Shown piece by piece: positions 45,312 to 56,405 of a stretch of DNA of 64,000 nt. The position numbers and the translations under genes are program-made. The stretch's first letter is position 1. Each line of letters begins with the position of its first letter. Source of the stretch: Vibrio brasiliensis LMG 20546 (GTDB taxonomy: Bacteria > Pseudomonadota > Gammaproteobacteria > Enterobacterales > Vibrionaceae); assembly GCF_000189255.1 (NCBI RefSeq), contig NZ_AEVS01000049.1, positions 62,001 through 126,000 on the forward strand. The letters run 5' to 3'. A model generated the notes under the pieces. That model was given only the letters and a program-made list of their open reading frames with translations. It was not told the DNA's origin and did not search any database.

Positions 45312-45578
45312 ATGGCGCGTACAATTCTTTACACCTACAAAGACCAAGACAAAACACTGACTTTTTCTTATGAGAAGCACCGAAATATTCATGAAGCGGT
45401 TGCAGAAGCGGAAGGAATTGACATCTCTGCCTATCTTAAGATGGAACAGCAGATCGAAGCGATTTCTGATACTAAAGCTGTACGTAACTATCGTGATAAC
45501 CACTTTAAAAAATTAGGCTTTAGCAAGATTACACTGGCGCAGAAAGAGAACCTCGGCGTCGGTAAGAAGAAGTCTTAA
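45312..45578 (+). CDS. DUF2960 family protein
   Basis: An 88-residue basic cytoplasmic protein with the DUF2960 pattern (MARTILYTYKDQDKTLTFSYEKH..EAVAEAEGID.., given in parts). Found across Vibrio and Shewanella. The function is unknown. It is a single gene between two terminators. Confidence 0.85.
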   Translation: MARTILYTYKDQDKTLTFSYEKHRNIHEAVAEAEGIDISAYLKMEQQIEAISDTKAVRNYRDNHFKKLGFSKITLAQKENLGVGKKKS

Positions 45579-45593
45579 CTCCCCCCCTTGCTT

Positions 45594-45624
45594 AGAAAAG
45601 GCTGGCTATCAGCCTTTTCTCACC
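45594..45624 (+). terminator. terminator after DUF2960 gene
   Basis: Perfect 11-bp stem AGAAAAGGCTG/CAGCCTTTTCT with a five-base loop. Confidence 0.85.
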
Positions 45625-45771
45625 CATTGATAATTTTATATTCTGACAACATTCCCCTCACAAAACCGTACATTGTACATATACATTTACCGTGTGCTGT
45701 GTGAATATTTATTGCAGCCTTCTGTACCATAAAAATATTTAATTAATTTTAACAAGGATTAGCCCCTCTAA

Positions 45772-48261
45772 ATGGAATCGCTCATCACAAAAGTCATCGA
45801 TTCAAGAAATGAACAAGAGCTTTACCACCGCTGTTTACAAGACGTCTATTCGCGCTATCACCCACAGCACTGCCTGATTGCAGAGTACGATCTAGAACAA
45901 AAACTCGCTCACACGCACTGCTATTTGCACAACGGCGATTTAGCCGACAACATCACCTATTCTTTGGGTGGTACGCCTTGTGAATTGGTTTTAGACAATC
46001 GTGAAATCTGTATTTACCAAGACAACATTCAGCAACAGTTTCCTGATGACATCATCTTACAAGTCATAAACGCCAAGAGTTATCTCGGTATTCCTATTCA
46101 ATCTCGTAGCGGTAAGGTCATTGGTGTTATCGCTCTGATGTACGATACTGAGTTACCAGATATCCAGTTCGATAATACCTGGCTGGAAACACTGGGATTT
46201 CTAATCGGTAAAACGATTCTCCAACAGCGCTTAGCGAACCAGAAAGATCGACTGTTAGCGCAGTTCGAGCGCTCAGAACAACTGACTCAAAGTGGTTCGT
46301 GGACCTGGGATATTAGTCAGAATCATTTTAGTTATTCCAAAAATCTGGCCAAGATGGTTGGCATCACAGAGAATCAACAGCTCCACTTCGCAGACTTCTT
46401 CCGTTCGTATATTTTTAAGAGCAAGATTAGCTTAGATCGGTTTGTAAGTGATGTCAGCTCTGGTGATGAAGCCAAGACTGTCACTGTTTATCGTGAAATG
46501 TGTGCGATAAACAAACAGTTTGAAATCAGTTATATAAAGAAATTTACTCCATCAGGTGAACTACGCAAGGTCGTCGGAAATATTCGTAACACGACTGATA
46601 TCTCGCAACTGGAAGCAGACTTTACCATTGCGCAAAAAGTGGTCGATCTTTCGAGTAACGGAGTATTAATTACTGATAAGCATAACCGCATCATTAGCAC
46701 TAACTCCAAAGTTGAAGATATCACTGGCTACTCTTTTGCTGAACTCGAAGGTCAATCCCCTTCAATTTTGAGCTCTAGCCTGCATCCCGCCAGTTTTTAT
46801 CAGAAAATGTGGGCTGAACTTCATGAGCAAGGACACTGGAGTGGTGAGGTTTGGAACCAAACCAAGTTTGGCGCTGTTTATCCAGAAAAACTGACTATTT
46901 ATGTGTTAAGAAATCGTGTCGGCGAGATTCAGAATTACATCGCTACATTTGAAGACCTGAGTGAAATTAAGTCCATTGAAAGCGAGCTTAACAACTATAA
47001 GAATGAGCACGACTTTACGGGTCTGCAAACACGCGAAAACTTTATCAAAGCGCTCCAAGAGACAGATAACCAAACCGTTCTCATCTTAGATATTAAACGC
47101 TTCTCGTCGATCAACAACATGTACGGAGAATCGTTTGGTAACAAGGTTCTTGTCCATGTTGGTCATACTCTTGCAACCAACTTTGACACTAAGCAAATTA
47201 ACATTTGTCGCTATGGTCCTGACCAGTTTGCTCTTAGCTTTAGTCAGGACAGTCTGGAAGGCGTGAATAAGTTTGTTAGCTTTGTCCGCTCGCAAATCGA
47301 AACAGCCGTGACCATCGATGACCATGAAATCGATCTGCTGGTCAACATTGGCTGTTCAAACATGAGTGAGTTTGATAGCAAAACCCATCCTATCAAACAA
47401 GCCTACTATGCACTAAGACAGGCTAAGAGCGACCCTACACCGTCGACGTCTATCTATTCGAGCCAGCTAGAGAAACGAGTTGCACGCCAGTACGCTCTTG
47501 GCGCCCGCCTGAAAAAAGCCATTGATGAAAAGCGTATTGATGTGTTCTATCAGCCTATCTTAGATTTAAACAGTGAGAAGGTCGTTAAGCTCGAAGCACT
47601 TGCTCGTTGGACGGAAGATGGTGAGATGATCTCTCCGTTTGAGTTCATACCTATCGCTGAAAAACTTGGCTACATCTTCCAACTGGGCGAAATCATTCTT
47701 GAGAAGTCTTGTCAGGATTTGAAGAAGTTGAAGGCACTTGGTCATGATAATATCGCTATCTCGATTAACCGCTCAATCGATGAACTGAGTGAAGAAGATC
47801 AGGCAAACTGTTCTATATTGAACATTATTCGTAATTCTGGCCTGAGTGAAAAAGACATTATTATCGAGGTAACAGAATCGATTCCACTTGAAGATAAACC
47901 TCATGTTCAGGAGTTACTAAGGGTTCTGCGCAGTAAAGGAGTCAAAGTTGCTCTGGATGACTTTGGTACCGGGTATGCTTCGTTCTCTAATCTGATGAAG
48001 AACTCGATTGATATCCTCAAGATTGATCGCTCTTTCGTTAAAGATATCTCAACCAATCAGAATAATGCGGTATTGATTAAGTCAGTGAACTTATTAGCTG
48101 ATCAGCTTGGGTTAGATGTTATCGCCGAAGGCGTTGAAGACTATCAGCAACTCAACCTGTTACAGGAGCTTGGATGTCGATATATTCAGGGCTACCTGAT
48201 CAGTAAGCCTCAGCCATTTGACGACATTGTGCTAGAAGTTGAGCGAATTAATAAAACTTAG
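45772..48261 (+). CDS. GAF-PAS-GGDEF-EAL protein, probable c-di-GMP phosphodiesterase
   Basis: An 829-residue soluble signalling protein. A GAF domain (about 1-160) is followed by two PAS-like regions (about 165-280 and 285-400), a degenerate GGDEF domain and an EAL domain (about 575-825). GGDEF is altered to YGPDQ within CRYGPDQFALSF, so cyclase activity is unlikely. The EAL domain keeps LEALARW, DDFGTGYASFS and the downstream EVTES motif, so phosphodiesterase activity is likely. No membrane segment is seen. The start is at ATG 45772. Confidence 0.9.
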   Translation: MESLITKVIDSRNEQELYHRCLQDVYSRYHPQHCLIAEYDLEQKLAHTHCYLHNGDLADNITYSLGGTPCELVLDNREICIYQDNIQQQFPDDIILQVINAKSYLGIPIQSRSGKVIGVIALMYDTELPDIQFDNTWLETLGFLIGKTILQQRLANQKDRLLAQFERSEQLTQSGSWTWDISQNHFSYSKNLAKMVGITENQQLHFADFFRSYIFKSKISLDRFVSDVSSGDEAKTVTVYREMCAINKQFEISYIKKFTPSGELRKVVGNIRNTTDISQLEADFTIAQKVVDLSSNGVLITDKHNRIISTNSKVEDITGYSFAELEGQSPSILSSSLHPASFYQKMWAELHEQGHWSGEVWNQTKFGAVYPEKLTIYVLRNRVGEIQNYIATFEDLSEIKSIESELNNYKNEHDFTGLQTRENFIKALQETDNQTVLILDIKRFSSINNMYGESFGNKVLVHVGHTLATNFDTKQINICRYGPDQFALSFSQDSLEGVNKFVSFVRSQIETAVTIDDHEIDLLVNIGCSNMSEFDSKTHPIKQAYYALRQAKSDPTPSTSIYSSQLEKRVARQYALGARLKKAIDEKRIDVFYQPILDLNSEKVVKLEALARWTEDGEMISPFEFIPIAEKLGYIFQLGEIILEKSCQDLKKLKALGHDNIAISINRSIDELSEEDQANCSILNIIRNSGLSEKDIIIEVTESIPLEDKPHVQELLRVLRSKGVKVALDDFGTGYASFSNLMKNSIDILKIDRSFVKDISTNQNNAVLIKSVNLLADQLGLDVIAEGVEDYQQLNLLQELGCRYIQGYLISKPQPFDDIVLEVERINKT

Positions 48262-48267
48262 GTAAAT

Positions 48268-48298
48268 AAAAACGGGACCCCAAGGTCCCGTTTTTATT
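48268..48298. terminator. bidirectional terminator between the EAL protein gene and nagK
   Basis: Stem AAAAACGGGACC/GGTCCCGTTTTT with a CCAA loop, symmetrical and flanked by A and T runs. Confidence 0.92.
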
Positions 48299-49205
48299 AT
48301 TTGATGTTTAGGAAGGCCGCGCCGCGTACACCGCCTGAGTCACCATGTTTTGCCTTAATGATCTTTGGACATTTCGCTACCGAAAGCAGGTATTTAGGCA
48401 CACGCTTTGGCATCTCTTCATAGATCAGTTCGAAATTCGAAAGACCACCACCGAGTGCTACCACGTGCGGGTCATTAGCAGTAAAGATGTTGGCAAAACA
48501 GATTGCCAATAGCTCCATAAAGCGCTCTACGTGCTCACTCGCCTTCTCTTCCCCCTGCTGATACGCTTTAATGATATCAATTGCTTTCTTCTCTTCACCG
48601 AAGTAGTGAGCGTAAATCAACTCAAAACCACGACCAGACAGGTAGCTATCTAAACAACCTTTCTTACCACAACCACAGCCTAATAGTGGTGCATTGTCAC
48701 CCAGGTGGAACCAGGCATCAATTGGAAGGCGCATATGACCCAGCTCACCAGCAACGTGGTTACGTCCAGAGAAAACCGCACCGTCATAGATTAGGCCGCC
48801 ACCAAAACCAGTGCCTAAGATCAGCCCCATCACCGATGGTGAATCTTTGAGTTCTTCATCCCAGGCTTCTGAAAGTGCAAAACAGTTAGCGTCATTTTCG
48901 ATTTTTACACTACGACCGATCTTTTTCTCTAGATCGTGACGAAGAGGTTTACCCTTAGCCGCAGGAACGTTAACCGTTAACACTGTTGCATCATCGGCAT
49001 CTTCCATGCCAGGCAAGCCAAGGCCAATCGTGCCTTCACAACCAAACTCTTGATCGTACTTTTCAACTAGCCCGGCAATGGTCTCAACCAATAGCTCATA
49101 GTTGTCCGTTGGCGTTGGTACTCGCTCAGTAGCCACTCGCTCCAGTTTTTCATTGAAAGCGCCAAACTCAATCTTAGTGCCACCAACGTCAAAGCCGTAG
49201 TACAT
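48297..49205 (-). CDS. nagK: N-acetylglucosamine kinase
   Basis: A 302-residue ROK-family kinase that phosphorylates GlcNAc recovered from peptidoglycan or chitin. It starts [15 protein letters not shown], and has the ROK ATP-binding GTGFGGG and zinc site [16 protein letters not shown] choose ATG 49205, with GGGAG eight bases upstream, giving a length matching E. coli NagK (303). It stands alone on the minus strand. Confidence 0.94.
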   Translation of the reverse strand: MYYGFDVGGTKIEFGAFNEKLERVATERVPTPTDNYELLVETIAGLVEKYDQEFGCEGTIGLGLPGMEDADDATVLTVNVPAAKGKPLRHDLEKKIGRSVKIENDANCFALSEAWDEELKDSPSVMGLILGTGFGGGLIYDGAVFSGRNHVAGELGHMRLPIDAWFHLGDNAPLLGCGCGKKGCLDSYLSGRGFELIYAHYFGEEKKAIDIIKAYQQGEEKASEHVERFMELLAICFANIFTANDPHVVALGGGLSNFELIYEEMPKRVPKYLLSVAKCPKIIKAKHGDSGGVRGAAFLNIK

Positions 49206-49349
49206 CTTATCTCTCCCAGAAAAAATCAATCAAAAAATTTATAATCGCACCATTATCCATATAGCTACGCCTACAAACTGTGATACATAACCAATTTAGC
49301 TTTGCGTTACTCCTAACTGAGCAGTCTGTACCCAACCAGAGTGCAATAA

Positions 49350-50087
49350 TTAGAGTGATTTCTCGTTTCTGGCGCTAAGGTAGGCTTTGAGTGCTGGCTT
49401 GGTATCATCGCGTCTATTGCGCGTTTTACTGTTGAGATAGGACTCACGGAATACATCGAACCACATCGCCAAAGTCTGATGTAATCTATCATGACCCAAT
49501 TGTTGAAACACCAGTGAAGCGACTTCTGCGGTCGCGAGATGTTTCTCGTTGTCGGAACGGCGCATCATGTACTGTGATACCTGATCAGGATTGATTGACA
49601 ATACCGGCAATGCGTTGAGATACGGTGATTTGTTAAACATGCGACGTGCTTCTCGCCAACTGCCATCAAGAAGGATCAATAGCGGTTTACGTTGAAAATC
49701 TTTACTGGTTGCGTCACTTGCTATCAGCCTTGTTTTATCTTCCACATATTGATCCGGAAACACCACAATAGGTTGATAGCGAGGGTCATTGAGCAAATCG
49801 AGCATATCTTGCTCTGGTTCAGTTCTGCTCCATTGGAACGCAAAAGCCTCTTCTACCGTATCAAGAATAAGCCGGCCAGTGTTACTCGGCTTAAAAACTT
49901 CGTTGTCTGAAACCAACAACAGTACCGCAACCTCATCACTTGGTGAGGGTTGATGCTCACACAAACAGTCTTGCTGCGCGACCTGACAATACTGGCAACG
50001 GGATACTTTACTCCCGCGAGCATTGAAAGGTTTAGTTGAACGTTCCAGGCGTTGCTGATACAAGTGATGAAAAGCGTGAATTCTCAT
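49350..50087 (-). CDS. tapT: tRNA-uridine aminocarboxypropyltransferase (DTW family)
   Basis: A 245-residue DTW-domain protein. It has the N-terminal Cys cluster CQYCQVAQQDCLC, the motif PSNTGRLI, and LLDGSWREARRM at the DTW position (DGSW; DxSW/DxTW are both used). E. coli YfiP/TapT, which makes acp3U at position 47 of tRNA, shows the same blocks. The region QWSRTEPEQD is nearly identical. It is divergent from the hydroxylase-like gene. Confidence 0.9.
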   Translation of the reverse strand: MRIHAFHHLYQQRLERSTKPFNARGSKVSRCQYCQVAQQDCLCEHQPSPSDEVAVLLLVSDNEVFKPSNTGRLILDTVEEAFAFQWSRTEPEQDMLDLLNDPRYQPIVVFPDQYVEDKTRLIASDATSKDFQRKPLLILLDGSWREARRMFNKSPYLNALPVLSINPDQVSQYMMRRSDNEKHLATAEVASLVFQQLGHDRLHQTLAMWFDVFRESYLNSKTRNRRDDTKPALKAYLSARNEKSL

Positions 50088-50158
50088 GGCGCAATGTAGA
50101 TAATGTCAAAGGTGAGCCAGTTTACTCACCCTTAAATCAGTTGCAAGGAATAGTATTA

Positions 50159-50959
50159 ATGCAAAATCCAGAAATGATTCGATTAAGCTTCTTTATAGGC
50201 GTCCTTGTACTGTGCGGAATATGGGAGTGTCTTACTCCTCGCAAACAACTCACTCAGCACAAATTGTATCGCTGGCTGAACAATCTTGGCCTGGTGGCTT
50301 TTAACTCACTATGTTTAACGCTTTTGATGCCAATTCTTGCCATTGAAGCCGCTTTCTATGCCCAAAATCATCAAATCGGTTTATTGAATCAGTTCCCTGG
50401 CATTGCCGACCTGTATAAACTCATTATCGCTGTCATTCTCCTCGACTTAGCGATTTATTTACAGCATCTGGTTTTCCATCGCGTGCCTGTATTGTGGCGC
50501 CTGCATCGTATGCATCACTCTGATCAGGATATCGACGTAACCACAGGTAGCCGTTTTCATCCGATAGAAATCATTCTCTCAATGTGGATTAAAATCGGTT
50601 TGATTATCGCTCTGGGTGTATCACCCTTGGCGATACTGGTCTTCGAAATAATCTTAAACGCCAGTGCGATGTTTAATCACAGTAATGCCTATCTACCGCT
50701 AAAACTGGACCATTGGCTTAGAAAAGTGGTCGTCACTCCCGACATGCACCGTGTCCATCATTCGGTAATCACCAAAGAGACGCACTCTAATTTTGGCTTC
50801 TTTCTATCTGTGTGGGATCGCTTGTTCTCTACTTATCGCGCTCAGCCTGAACTGGGCCATGATAAGGTCAAAATTGGTATTCCTGCCTTCCAAACGGCGC
50901 TAGAGCAACGTATCGATAAAATGCTCTTACAACCGTTCAGAAATGAGCATTCTAAATAG
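50159..50959 (+). CDS. sterol desaturase/fatty acid hydroxylase family membrane protein
   Basis: A 266-residue membrane protein of the fatty acid hydroxylase superfamily with the three His-box groups [14 protein letters not shown], HSNAYL, and HRVHH. These bind a di-iron centre. The N-terminal half has four or five membrane segments. The substrate is unknown. ATG 50159 follows AAGGA at 50145-50149; a longer frame upstream overlaps tapT and looks non-coding. It ends overlapping the next minus-strand chemoreceptor gene by eight bases. Confidence 0.87.
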   Translation: MQNPEMIRLSFFIGVLVLCGIWECLTPRKQLTQHKLYRWLNNLGLVAFNSLCLTLLMPILAIEAAFYAQNHQIGLLNQFPGIADLYKLIIAVILLDLAIYLQHLVFHRVPVLWRLHRMHHSDQDIDVTTGSRFHPIEIILSMWIKIGLIIALGVSPLAILVFEIILNASAMFNHSNAYLPLKLDHWLRKVVVTPDMHRVHHSVITKETHSNFGFFLSVWDRLFSTYRAQPELGHDKVKIGIPAFQTALEQRIDKMLLQPFRNEHSK

Positions 50960-52982
50960 AGTATTTGTGTAACATCGCTTGTTGATTACCGGCGATACCC
51001 GAAACTTGTTGCGAGCTTTCAACCATAGACTCTAGTTGTAACTTAGTTTGTTGACCCTGCTGTGAAATACGCGCAACCGAACTGCTAACATGCTCTGTGG
51101 CGCGTTCCTGCTCTTCAGTCGCTATCGAGACTTGCTCAACTCGAGTTCTGATATGAGTGACAGCAGCCTCGATATCATTGAAAGTAGATCTAACTACTTC
51201 ACTCGACTCAAGTGCATTAACCATTTCCTGCCTGGATTCCTCAACCGCTACACGCGAGCGTTCTGCCGCAGCAACTAACTGATTCATGCGTTCTCGTATA
51301 TTGGTCGTCTGGTTAGAAGTATCACTGGCCAACTTACGTACTTCATCGGCAACAACGGCAAAGCCTCTGCCCTGCTCGCCGGCACGAGCAGCTTCGATCG
51401 CAGCGTTAAGTGCGAGTAAATTGGTGTTCTCTGCAATTCCCGATATCAGGTCAACCATTTCGCGGATCTGCTTGACCCGTTTATCAAGCTCGACCATTGA
51501 ATCTTCGTTAGCATTAAGCGTTGTTTCCAGTGATTTCAGGCGCGATTGGTTCTGTTCAATCGCACTCACTCCGAGCTCAGAATAGTTTGTGGCTGATTTG
51601 GACTCATTGTAAGACTCGGCAGTCACTGTGGATATTTCACGAATCGAAGCTTCAAGCTGATTAATGGTCGCAATCATACTGGCAAGCGATTGATTCTGTT
51701 CAGTTAAGCTTTGATTGGACTGCTCTGCCGCACCATGGCTGATTTCGGCAGTCTGATAAAGAGTCTCACAATTTCTAGTGACAGTCGCGATCGACTCATT
51801 AGTAGATTGAATCACCTGATTGAGTTTGTTGGCGATTTCCTTCATTTCGTATGGGCCAACCAGTTGCGCCTGACCAGTTAAGTCGTGCTCGGTGATTCGA
51901 TTGAGGTTAAGCAGAATGTTTTTCAGACCTCTGTTGGTCCAAGCGCGCAAGATAAACCAGGCAATGATGACCACCACTACCAGCAAGGTGCCACTGGCTA
52001 AGACCACAGTCGCCGTTGTCTGCATCGTCGAACTCACTACCAGCTGGCTATTACCGATCAATGACTCAGCTGTCGAGGAAATGTCGTTGAGTAACGCGAT
52101 GGTTTGATCCGCTAGAACAACAACTTGTTCAACCTGACTGCGTTGCTGGTTCGCTAGCTCGAGTTTAGCCAGAATCTGATCAATGATCGCGTTATCTGCA
52201 AAGCCAGATAGCACGATATCGTAACCCGCGGTTAAGCTGGCAAACTCGACAATGTCAGGGTGCCATTGTTTGAAATCGTCATACGCAAGGTTTACCCCAG
52301 CTAAACGGCTGTTTATCTCTCGATATGATTGCTCAGCCTGGCTAAGGTCCGCTGTCATCATAAGCTGAACAAATGAGCTTTCCATTGAGCTTACATTAGC
52401 AATAAAACGATTTGCGGCGTCAGCGGATTCAGGATTATCCCCCACTAAAAAGGAGCTGATTCGACTCATTTCCGGACCAATCGTTCCCAAACCGTAGCGA
52501 AAACCGTCCAGTTCATCATCAATCGTCTGTTGACGGTTTAACAACTGTCGCTGGGTATTAACGACGCTGGTGCTAAGTTGCTCAAGTGACATTAATAACG
52601 AAGCTAACTGTTCAGTTTGTTGTGGAGAAATAGCATTATTGAATTGCGCAGAAATTGATTCAACTCTGCTTACCAGCGTCCCACTTAGTTGGCTATGCGC
52701 CACAATCATGTTTTCGATAGTTTGCAGTGAATCGACCTGTTCAGTCTGTGTCGCATAACTTAATTGTTTGACCTGCTCCAGAATATTTTGCGTAAGCTGA
52801 GCATTCGTCGTCGCTAATGGCAGAGCCTGTTCAGAAAGCTCTGAAAAACGTTGTCTGATGTTTTCTAAACTGTTTATGCTAGTGACAGAGAGTAAAATGA
52901 CGAGTAAGGTTATTGAAAAGAATACTGCACTGATTGTCTGAATGAGTGACAGTGAGAATTTGCCTTTTTTCATCGCGTCCAT
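50952..52982 (-). CDS. methyl-accepting chemotaxis protein
   Basis: A 676-residue chemoreceptor with two membrane helices (about 10-30 and 325-345), a large periplasmic helical sensor, HAMP and a full signalling domain with [20 protein letters not shown]. No terminal methylation-enzyme tether peptide. The ligand is not readable. Its 3' end overlaps the hydroxylase gene on the opposite strand. Confidence 0.92.
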   Translation of the reverse strand: MDAMKKGKFSLSLIQTISAVFFSITLLVILLSVTSINSLENIRQRFSELSEQALPLATTNAQLTQNILEQVKQLSYATQTEQVDSLQTIENMIVAHSQLSGTLVSRVESISAQFNNAISPQQTEQLASLLMSLEQLSTSVVNTQRQLLNRQQTIDDELDGFRYGLGTIGPEMSRISSFLVGDNPESADAANRFIANVSSMESSFVQLMMTADLSQAEQSYREINSRLAGVNLAYDDFKQWHPDIVEFASLTAGYDIVLSGFADNAIIDQILAKLELANQQRSQVEQVVVLADQTIALLNDISSTAESLIGNSQLVVSSTMQTTATVVLASGTLLVVVVIIAWFILRAWTNRGLKNILLNLNRITEHDLTGQAQLVGPYEMKEIANKLNQVIQSTNESIATVTRNCETLYQTAEISHGAAEQSNQSLTEQNQSLASMIATINQLEASIREISTVTAESYNESKSATNYSELGVSAIEQNQSRLKSLETTLNANEDSMVELDKRVKQIREMVDLISGIAENTNLLALNAAIEAARAGEQGRGFAVVADEVRKLASDTSNQTTNIRERMNQLVAAAERSRVAVEESRQEMVNALESSEVVRSTFNDIEAAVTHIRTRVEQVSIATEEQERATEHVSSSVARISQQGQQTKLQLESMVESSQQVSGIAGNQQAMLHKYSI

Positions 52983-53071
52983 AATGAAGGTCAGGTCCTG
53001 AATTGAGGAATTTCTGGCGAGGATATTATGGCGATATTGTTACGGTTAGATTGCAATCAAGAGTTTTTATT

Positions 53072-53596
53072 ATGACGCAGTTTTCACATGCTCATTTGCT
53101 CAAAGCGCTGATGCTGACAAGTTTATTATCGGCGTGTAGTAGTCAGGTGCCCTCTCAAGCTTCAGGGGATACGATTAACCATTCTGCTCCTGCGCCAATA
53201 GCTAACCCTATGGTTGTTAAGCAATCTTTCATCACAGTTTACGACAAGTGGGAAGGCGTTCCTTATCGACTTGGCGGCACTTCTCTCAATGGCGTTGATT
53301 GCTCTGCTTTTGTTCAGACGGCCTTTCAACAAGCGATGGGAATTCAGTTACCTCGCACCACTCGGGATCAAGCTAAAATAGGCACGAAGATCGGATATCA
53401 GCAGGCTGCTGTCGGTGACTTGGTCTTCTTCAAAACGGCGCCTAACACTCGTCATGTAGGTGTTTATATCGGCTCGAAGCAATTCATGCACGCTTCTACA
53501 TCAAAAGGCGTCATTATTTCTAGGCTGGACAACCCATATTGGGCTGATAAGTATTGGCATTTCAGACGAGTGAGTCTCTCGCCTGAAATGAACTAA
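53072..53596 (+). CDS. NlpC/P60 family peptidoglycan endopeptidase lipoprotein
   Basis: A 174-residue lipoprotein with lipobox LSAC and an NlpC/P60 domain. The catalytic Cys is in GVDCSAFVQTAF, the His in TRHVGVYIG, and a third polar residue near HAST. Such enzymes cut D-Glu-mDAP bonds in peptidoglycan, like E. coli Spr/NlpC. The start is ATG 53072. A longer frame upstream would hide the lipoprotein signal. Confidence 0.9.
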   Translation: MTQFSHAHLLKALMLTSLLSACSSQVPSQASGDTINHSAPAPIANPMVVKQSFITVYDKWEGVPYRLGGTSLNGVDCSAFVQTAFQQAMGIQLPRTTRDQAKIGTKIGYQQAAVGDLVFFKTAPNTRHVGVYIGSKQFMHASTSKGVIISRLDNPYWADKYWHFRRVSLSPEMN

Positions 53597-53611
53597 GAAA
53601 GGTCCCTGTCT

Positions 53612-53956
53612 TTAATCGTATTTAGCGACTGCTGAGTCAAACAGGTTTTTAACCAGGGCTATGTATTCATCAAGAAAACCAATTTGCTCATTGGTCGCAG
53701 GTTTTGCCCACACGCCTGCCAGCACCTCGCCCAAATCTTCCACTACAGAGTCCGCTTCTTTTAATAGTTGGAAGCGCACACTTGAGTGAAGCTCAGGGTT
53801 CTGCTCAAAAATAGCCATAATATTACTTGCGACCATGTCGGTTACGACATCTTCGACACTCTCAGTACCAGTGTCTCCCTCATCAGAAGCAAACACGTCC
53901 AAGTTGAAAGCTAAGTGCTCTATCAGAGCTAGGTAACCATCGGTTTCAACAACCAC
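53612..53956 (-). CDS. DUF3802 family protein
   Basis: A 114-residue acidic helical protein of the DUF3802 family found in vibrios. Visible features are YLALIEHLAFNLDVF and VEDVVTDMVASNIM. The function is unknown. It lies between the NlpC/P60 gene and a long intergenic region. Confidence 0.85.
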   Translation of the reverse strand: MVVETDGYLALIEHLAFNLDVFASDEGDTGTESVEDVVTDMVASNIMAIFEQNPELHSSVRFQLLKEADSVVEDLGEVLAGVWAKPATNEQIGFLDEYIALVKNLFDSAVAKYD

Positions 53957-54314
53957 AGTTCATCTCCATTATTGTCATGCCGTCGATATCCATCTTTAAT
54001 ACTAAGACATATCAATGAGTTTTCACAACTTGTGTCCGTTCAGTTGCTGAATAGTTGCACAGTTCTCACTATGGTAGCTTATCTCTATTAGACATATTTT
54101 GATCTAAATACGAAAGCTGAAGCAGATTCAAATATTACTCACGTTTAATTAATAGCATAATTTGTAGCGAATAATGCGATGAGGGACACACTTCACACTT
54201 TGCAACTTTGACAGCTTTGATTATCTAAATCGTTGAATTTTTTGCACTATGAATCAGTATTCACTGTAATGTTCTTCTACACTGTAGTTAAATGCATCTG
54301 ACCTAGGAAAAGTT
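53957..54314. other. AT-rich intergenic region
   Basis: A 358-base spacer between divergent genes. Apart from a likely promoter at 54242-54270, I see no gene, strong hairpin or repeat beyond a short CACTGTA repeat pair near 54260 and 54280. Confidence 0.55.
54242..54270 (+). promoter_or_regulatory. sigma-70-type promoter for the fructosamine-kinase-like gene
   Basis: TTGCAC, a 17-base spacer, then TGTAAT, about 45 bases before the start codon. Confidence 0.5.
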
Positions 54315-55181
54315 ATGTGGCAAGCCATATCGAAACAGCTTTCTGAAACCTTGATGTTCGCTTTTGAAATACGTGAAAAAGAGAAAGTTCATGGTGGTGA
54401 AATCAACGAATGTTATATGATTTCAGACGGTGAACAGCGCTATTTCGTAAAAGTTAATAAGCGAGATTGTTTGAGTAAATTCGAAGCCGAAGCAGAGTGC
54501 ATCCACATCCTTCGCGAGAGTCGAACCGTAGCGGTCCCTGAGCTTGTATTAACTGGTACCACAAAAGACAATGCTTTTATTGCTCTCAACTATCTGCCAA
54601 CTAAACCTCTCGATGACAACAAGAATAGCTATCTGTTTGGTCAGCAGCTCGCCAAACTCCATCAGTGGGGAGAGCAACAAGAATACGGTTTTGATCAGGA
54701 CAACTTCATTGGTGAGACAATCCAGCCCAATAAATGGGATCGAAAGTGGGCGCGGTTCTTTGCAGAGCAACGTATAGGTTGGCAACTGCAATTGATGCAA
54801 GAAAAAGGCATCAACCTGGTCGATATTAATGACTTTACCGACTTAATACGTAATCGGCTTGCCAACCACCAACCAAAACCTTCTCTACTCCACGGCGACC
54901 TATGGCACGGCAATGTGGCCAACTCTGTATTTGGGCCAATCTGCTATGATCCTGCCTCCTATTGGGGTGATAGGGAGTGTGATATCGCAATGACAGAGCT
55001 GTTCGAAGGGTTCCAGCCAGAATTCTATCAAGGCTATGAAAGCATCTTGCCGCTTGATCTGAGCTACAGTGAACGCAAAGACATCTATAACCTTTACCAT
55101 TTGCTTAATCATTACAATCAGTTCGGTGGTCACTACCTCGAACAATCAGAAAAAATGATAAAACAGATTCTTTCATACTAA
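54315..55181 (+). CDS. fructosamine kinase-like protein
   Basis: A 288-residue protein of the fructosamine kinase/ketosamine-3-kinase family (YniA-like) with a protein-kinase-like fold. Visible motifs are VHGGEINECY (glycine-rich loop), FVKVN (lysine), HGDLWHGNV (catalytic Asp) and YDPASYWGDRE (metal-binding Asp). It would phosphorylate glycated amines, allowing deglycation. The substrate is inferred from the family. Confidence 0.9.
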   Translation: MWQAISKQLSETLMFAFEIREKEKVHGGEINECYMISDGEQRYFVKVNKRDCLSKFEAEAECIHILRESRTVAVPELVLTGTTKDNAFIALNYLPTKPLDDNKNSYLFGQQLAKLHQWGEQQEYGFDQDNFIGETIQPNKWDRKWARFFAEQRIGWQLQLMQEKGINLVDINDFTDLIRNRLANHQPKPSLLHGDLWHGNVANSVFGPICYDPASYWGDRECDIAMTELFEGFQPEFYQGYESILPLDLSYSERKDIYNLYHLLNHYNQFGGHYLEQSEKMIKQILSY

Positions 55182-55426
55182 TTGTGAATACGTTATTTAA
55201 CAATCACTTAGCTAAGTAATATCATTGGCATTGTCAAACATCCAGGCTATCAATAGTGATATCTATAGATACGGTGTTTGACTTTTCGTAGCCAGGTCAA
55301 GTTTTGTACTTAATTTCTGCCTAACAGAAACTTCTAAGCATAAGATTATGGCGTCTACAGGGAAATTCTTACTTTCAGTGGGAGTCAGTTAGGCACTGTT
55401 TTCGAATAGATGTAAGGAAAAGAGTT

Positions 55427-55630
55427 ATGCATAGCTACACGGAAAAAAGGGTTGCTTGTCCCCATTGCGGACACACTATTAGTATCACTCTTGATGCTTC
55501 AAATGGTAGCCAGGAGTTCTATGACGATTGCCCGGCATGTTGTCACGCCATCCATCTTAATATGACAGTCAATGAACAGATGGACACGATAGAACTACTC
55601 ATTGACGCCGACGACGAGCAAGTATTTTAA
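55427..55630 (+). CDS. CPxCG-type small cysteine-rich protein
   Basis: A 67-residue protein with CPHCGH near the N-terminus and CPACCH later, a zinc-ribbon pattern of the CPXCG family. The function is unknown. It is a single gene before a strong terminator. Confidence 0.85.
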   Translation: MHSYTEKRVACPHCGHTISITLDASNGSQEFYDDCPACCHAIHLNMTVNEQMDTIELLIDADDEQVF

Positions 55631-55657
55631 AAAAGCGCCACAGGCGCTTTTTTTATA
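55629..55657. terminator. bidirectional terminator before ribE
   Basis: Stem AAAAAAGCGCC/GGCGCTTTTTT with an ACA loop, serving the small Cys-rich gene and ribE. Confidence 0.9.
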
Positions 55658-56264
55658 ACGATTTACTGGCAAGTACTCTTTCGACTGTGTCTACTATCGC
55701 TTGGGTCTGAGGGTCAAACTCTACATTGATTTTATCGCCAACCTTACGAGAACCAAACAGCGTTCTTTGCAAAGTCTCAGGGATCAGGTGCACGGAGAAG
55801 CGTGTCCCTTCAACTTCACCAATGGTTAATGAACAGCCGTCAAGGCCAATATAACCTTTAGCAAGTACATATTTGATCATCTCTTGCGGGACTTCGAACC
55901 AGATGGTGCGATTGTTTGGCGTATCAATAACGTCCACGACCTCACCCACTAGAGAGATATGCCCTGACATAGAGTGGCCGCCAATCTCATCACCAAACTT
56001 GGCAGCTCGTTCGATATTTACTCGATCTCCAACAGCCAGTTCACCCAGGTTAGTGAGAGCCAGAGTCGCCTGCATCAAATCGAAGTCGACTCGATTACCA
56101 TTGATGTTAGTGACGGTAAGACAACAACCGTTGTGCGCCACTGACGCGCCAATCTCTAAGCCCTGATTCATAGCTCCGGTCAATTCCACAGTATGGGTCT
56201 GAAACTTATCCTTCTTCTCAATGGCAATAACTTGTGCCATTCCCTGAACAATTCCGGTAAACAT
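55653..56264 (-). CDS. ribE: riboflavin synthase alpha subunit
   Basis: A 203-residue riboflavin synthase with the expected internal duplication: MFTGIVQG at the start, and two lumazine-binding modules with NGCCLTV and [11 protein letters not shown]. It combines two dimethylribityllumazine molecules to riboflavin. I start it at ATG 56264 (MFTGIV), the universal family start. The longer frame from 56324 is not supported. No flavin riboswitch is seen upstream. Confidence 0.96.
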   Translation of the reverse strand: MFTGIVQGMAQVIAIEKKDKFQTHTVELTGAMNQGLEIGASVAHNGCCLTVTNINGNRVDFDLMQATLALTNLGELAVGDRVNIERAAKFGDEIGGHSMSGHISLVGEVVDVIDTPNNRTIWFEVPQEMIKYVLAKGYIGLDGCSLTIGEVEGTRFSVHLIPETLQRTLFGSRKVGDKINVEFDPQTQAIVDTVERVLASKSL

Positions 56265-56405
56265 GGTTAATTCCATCAGTTTTTCATGGTGCTTAGTGTG
56301 ACATTTCTTTATCATCGCAGACAATCATTTTCTCAGTGTTTGAGTGGCTAGTATCCCTTCACCTCGCCACTCAAACTTCTCAGCTGTTTGTTGGAGTAAT
56401 TTTCT

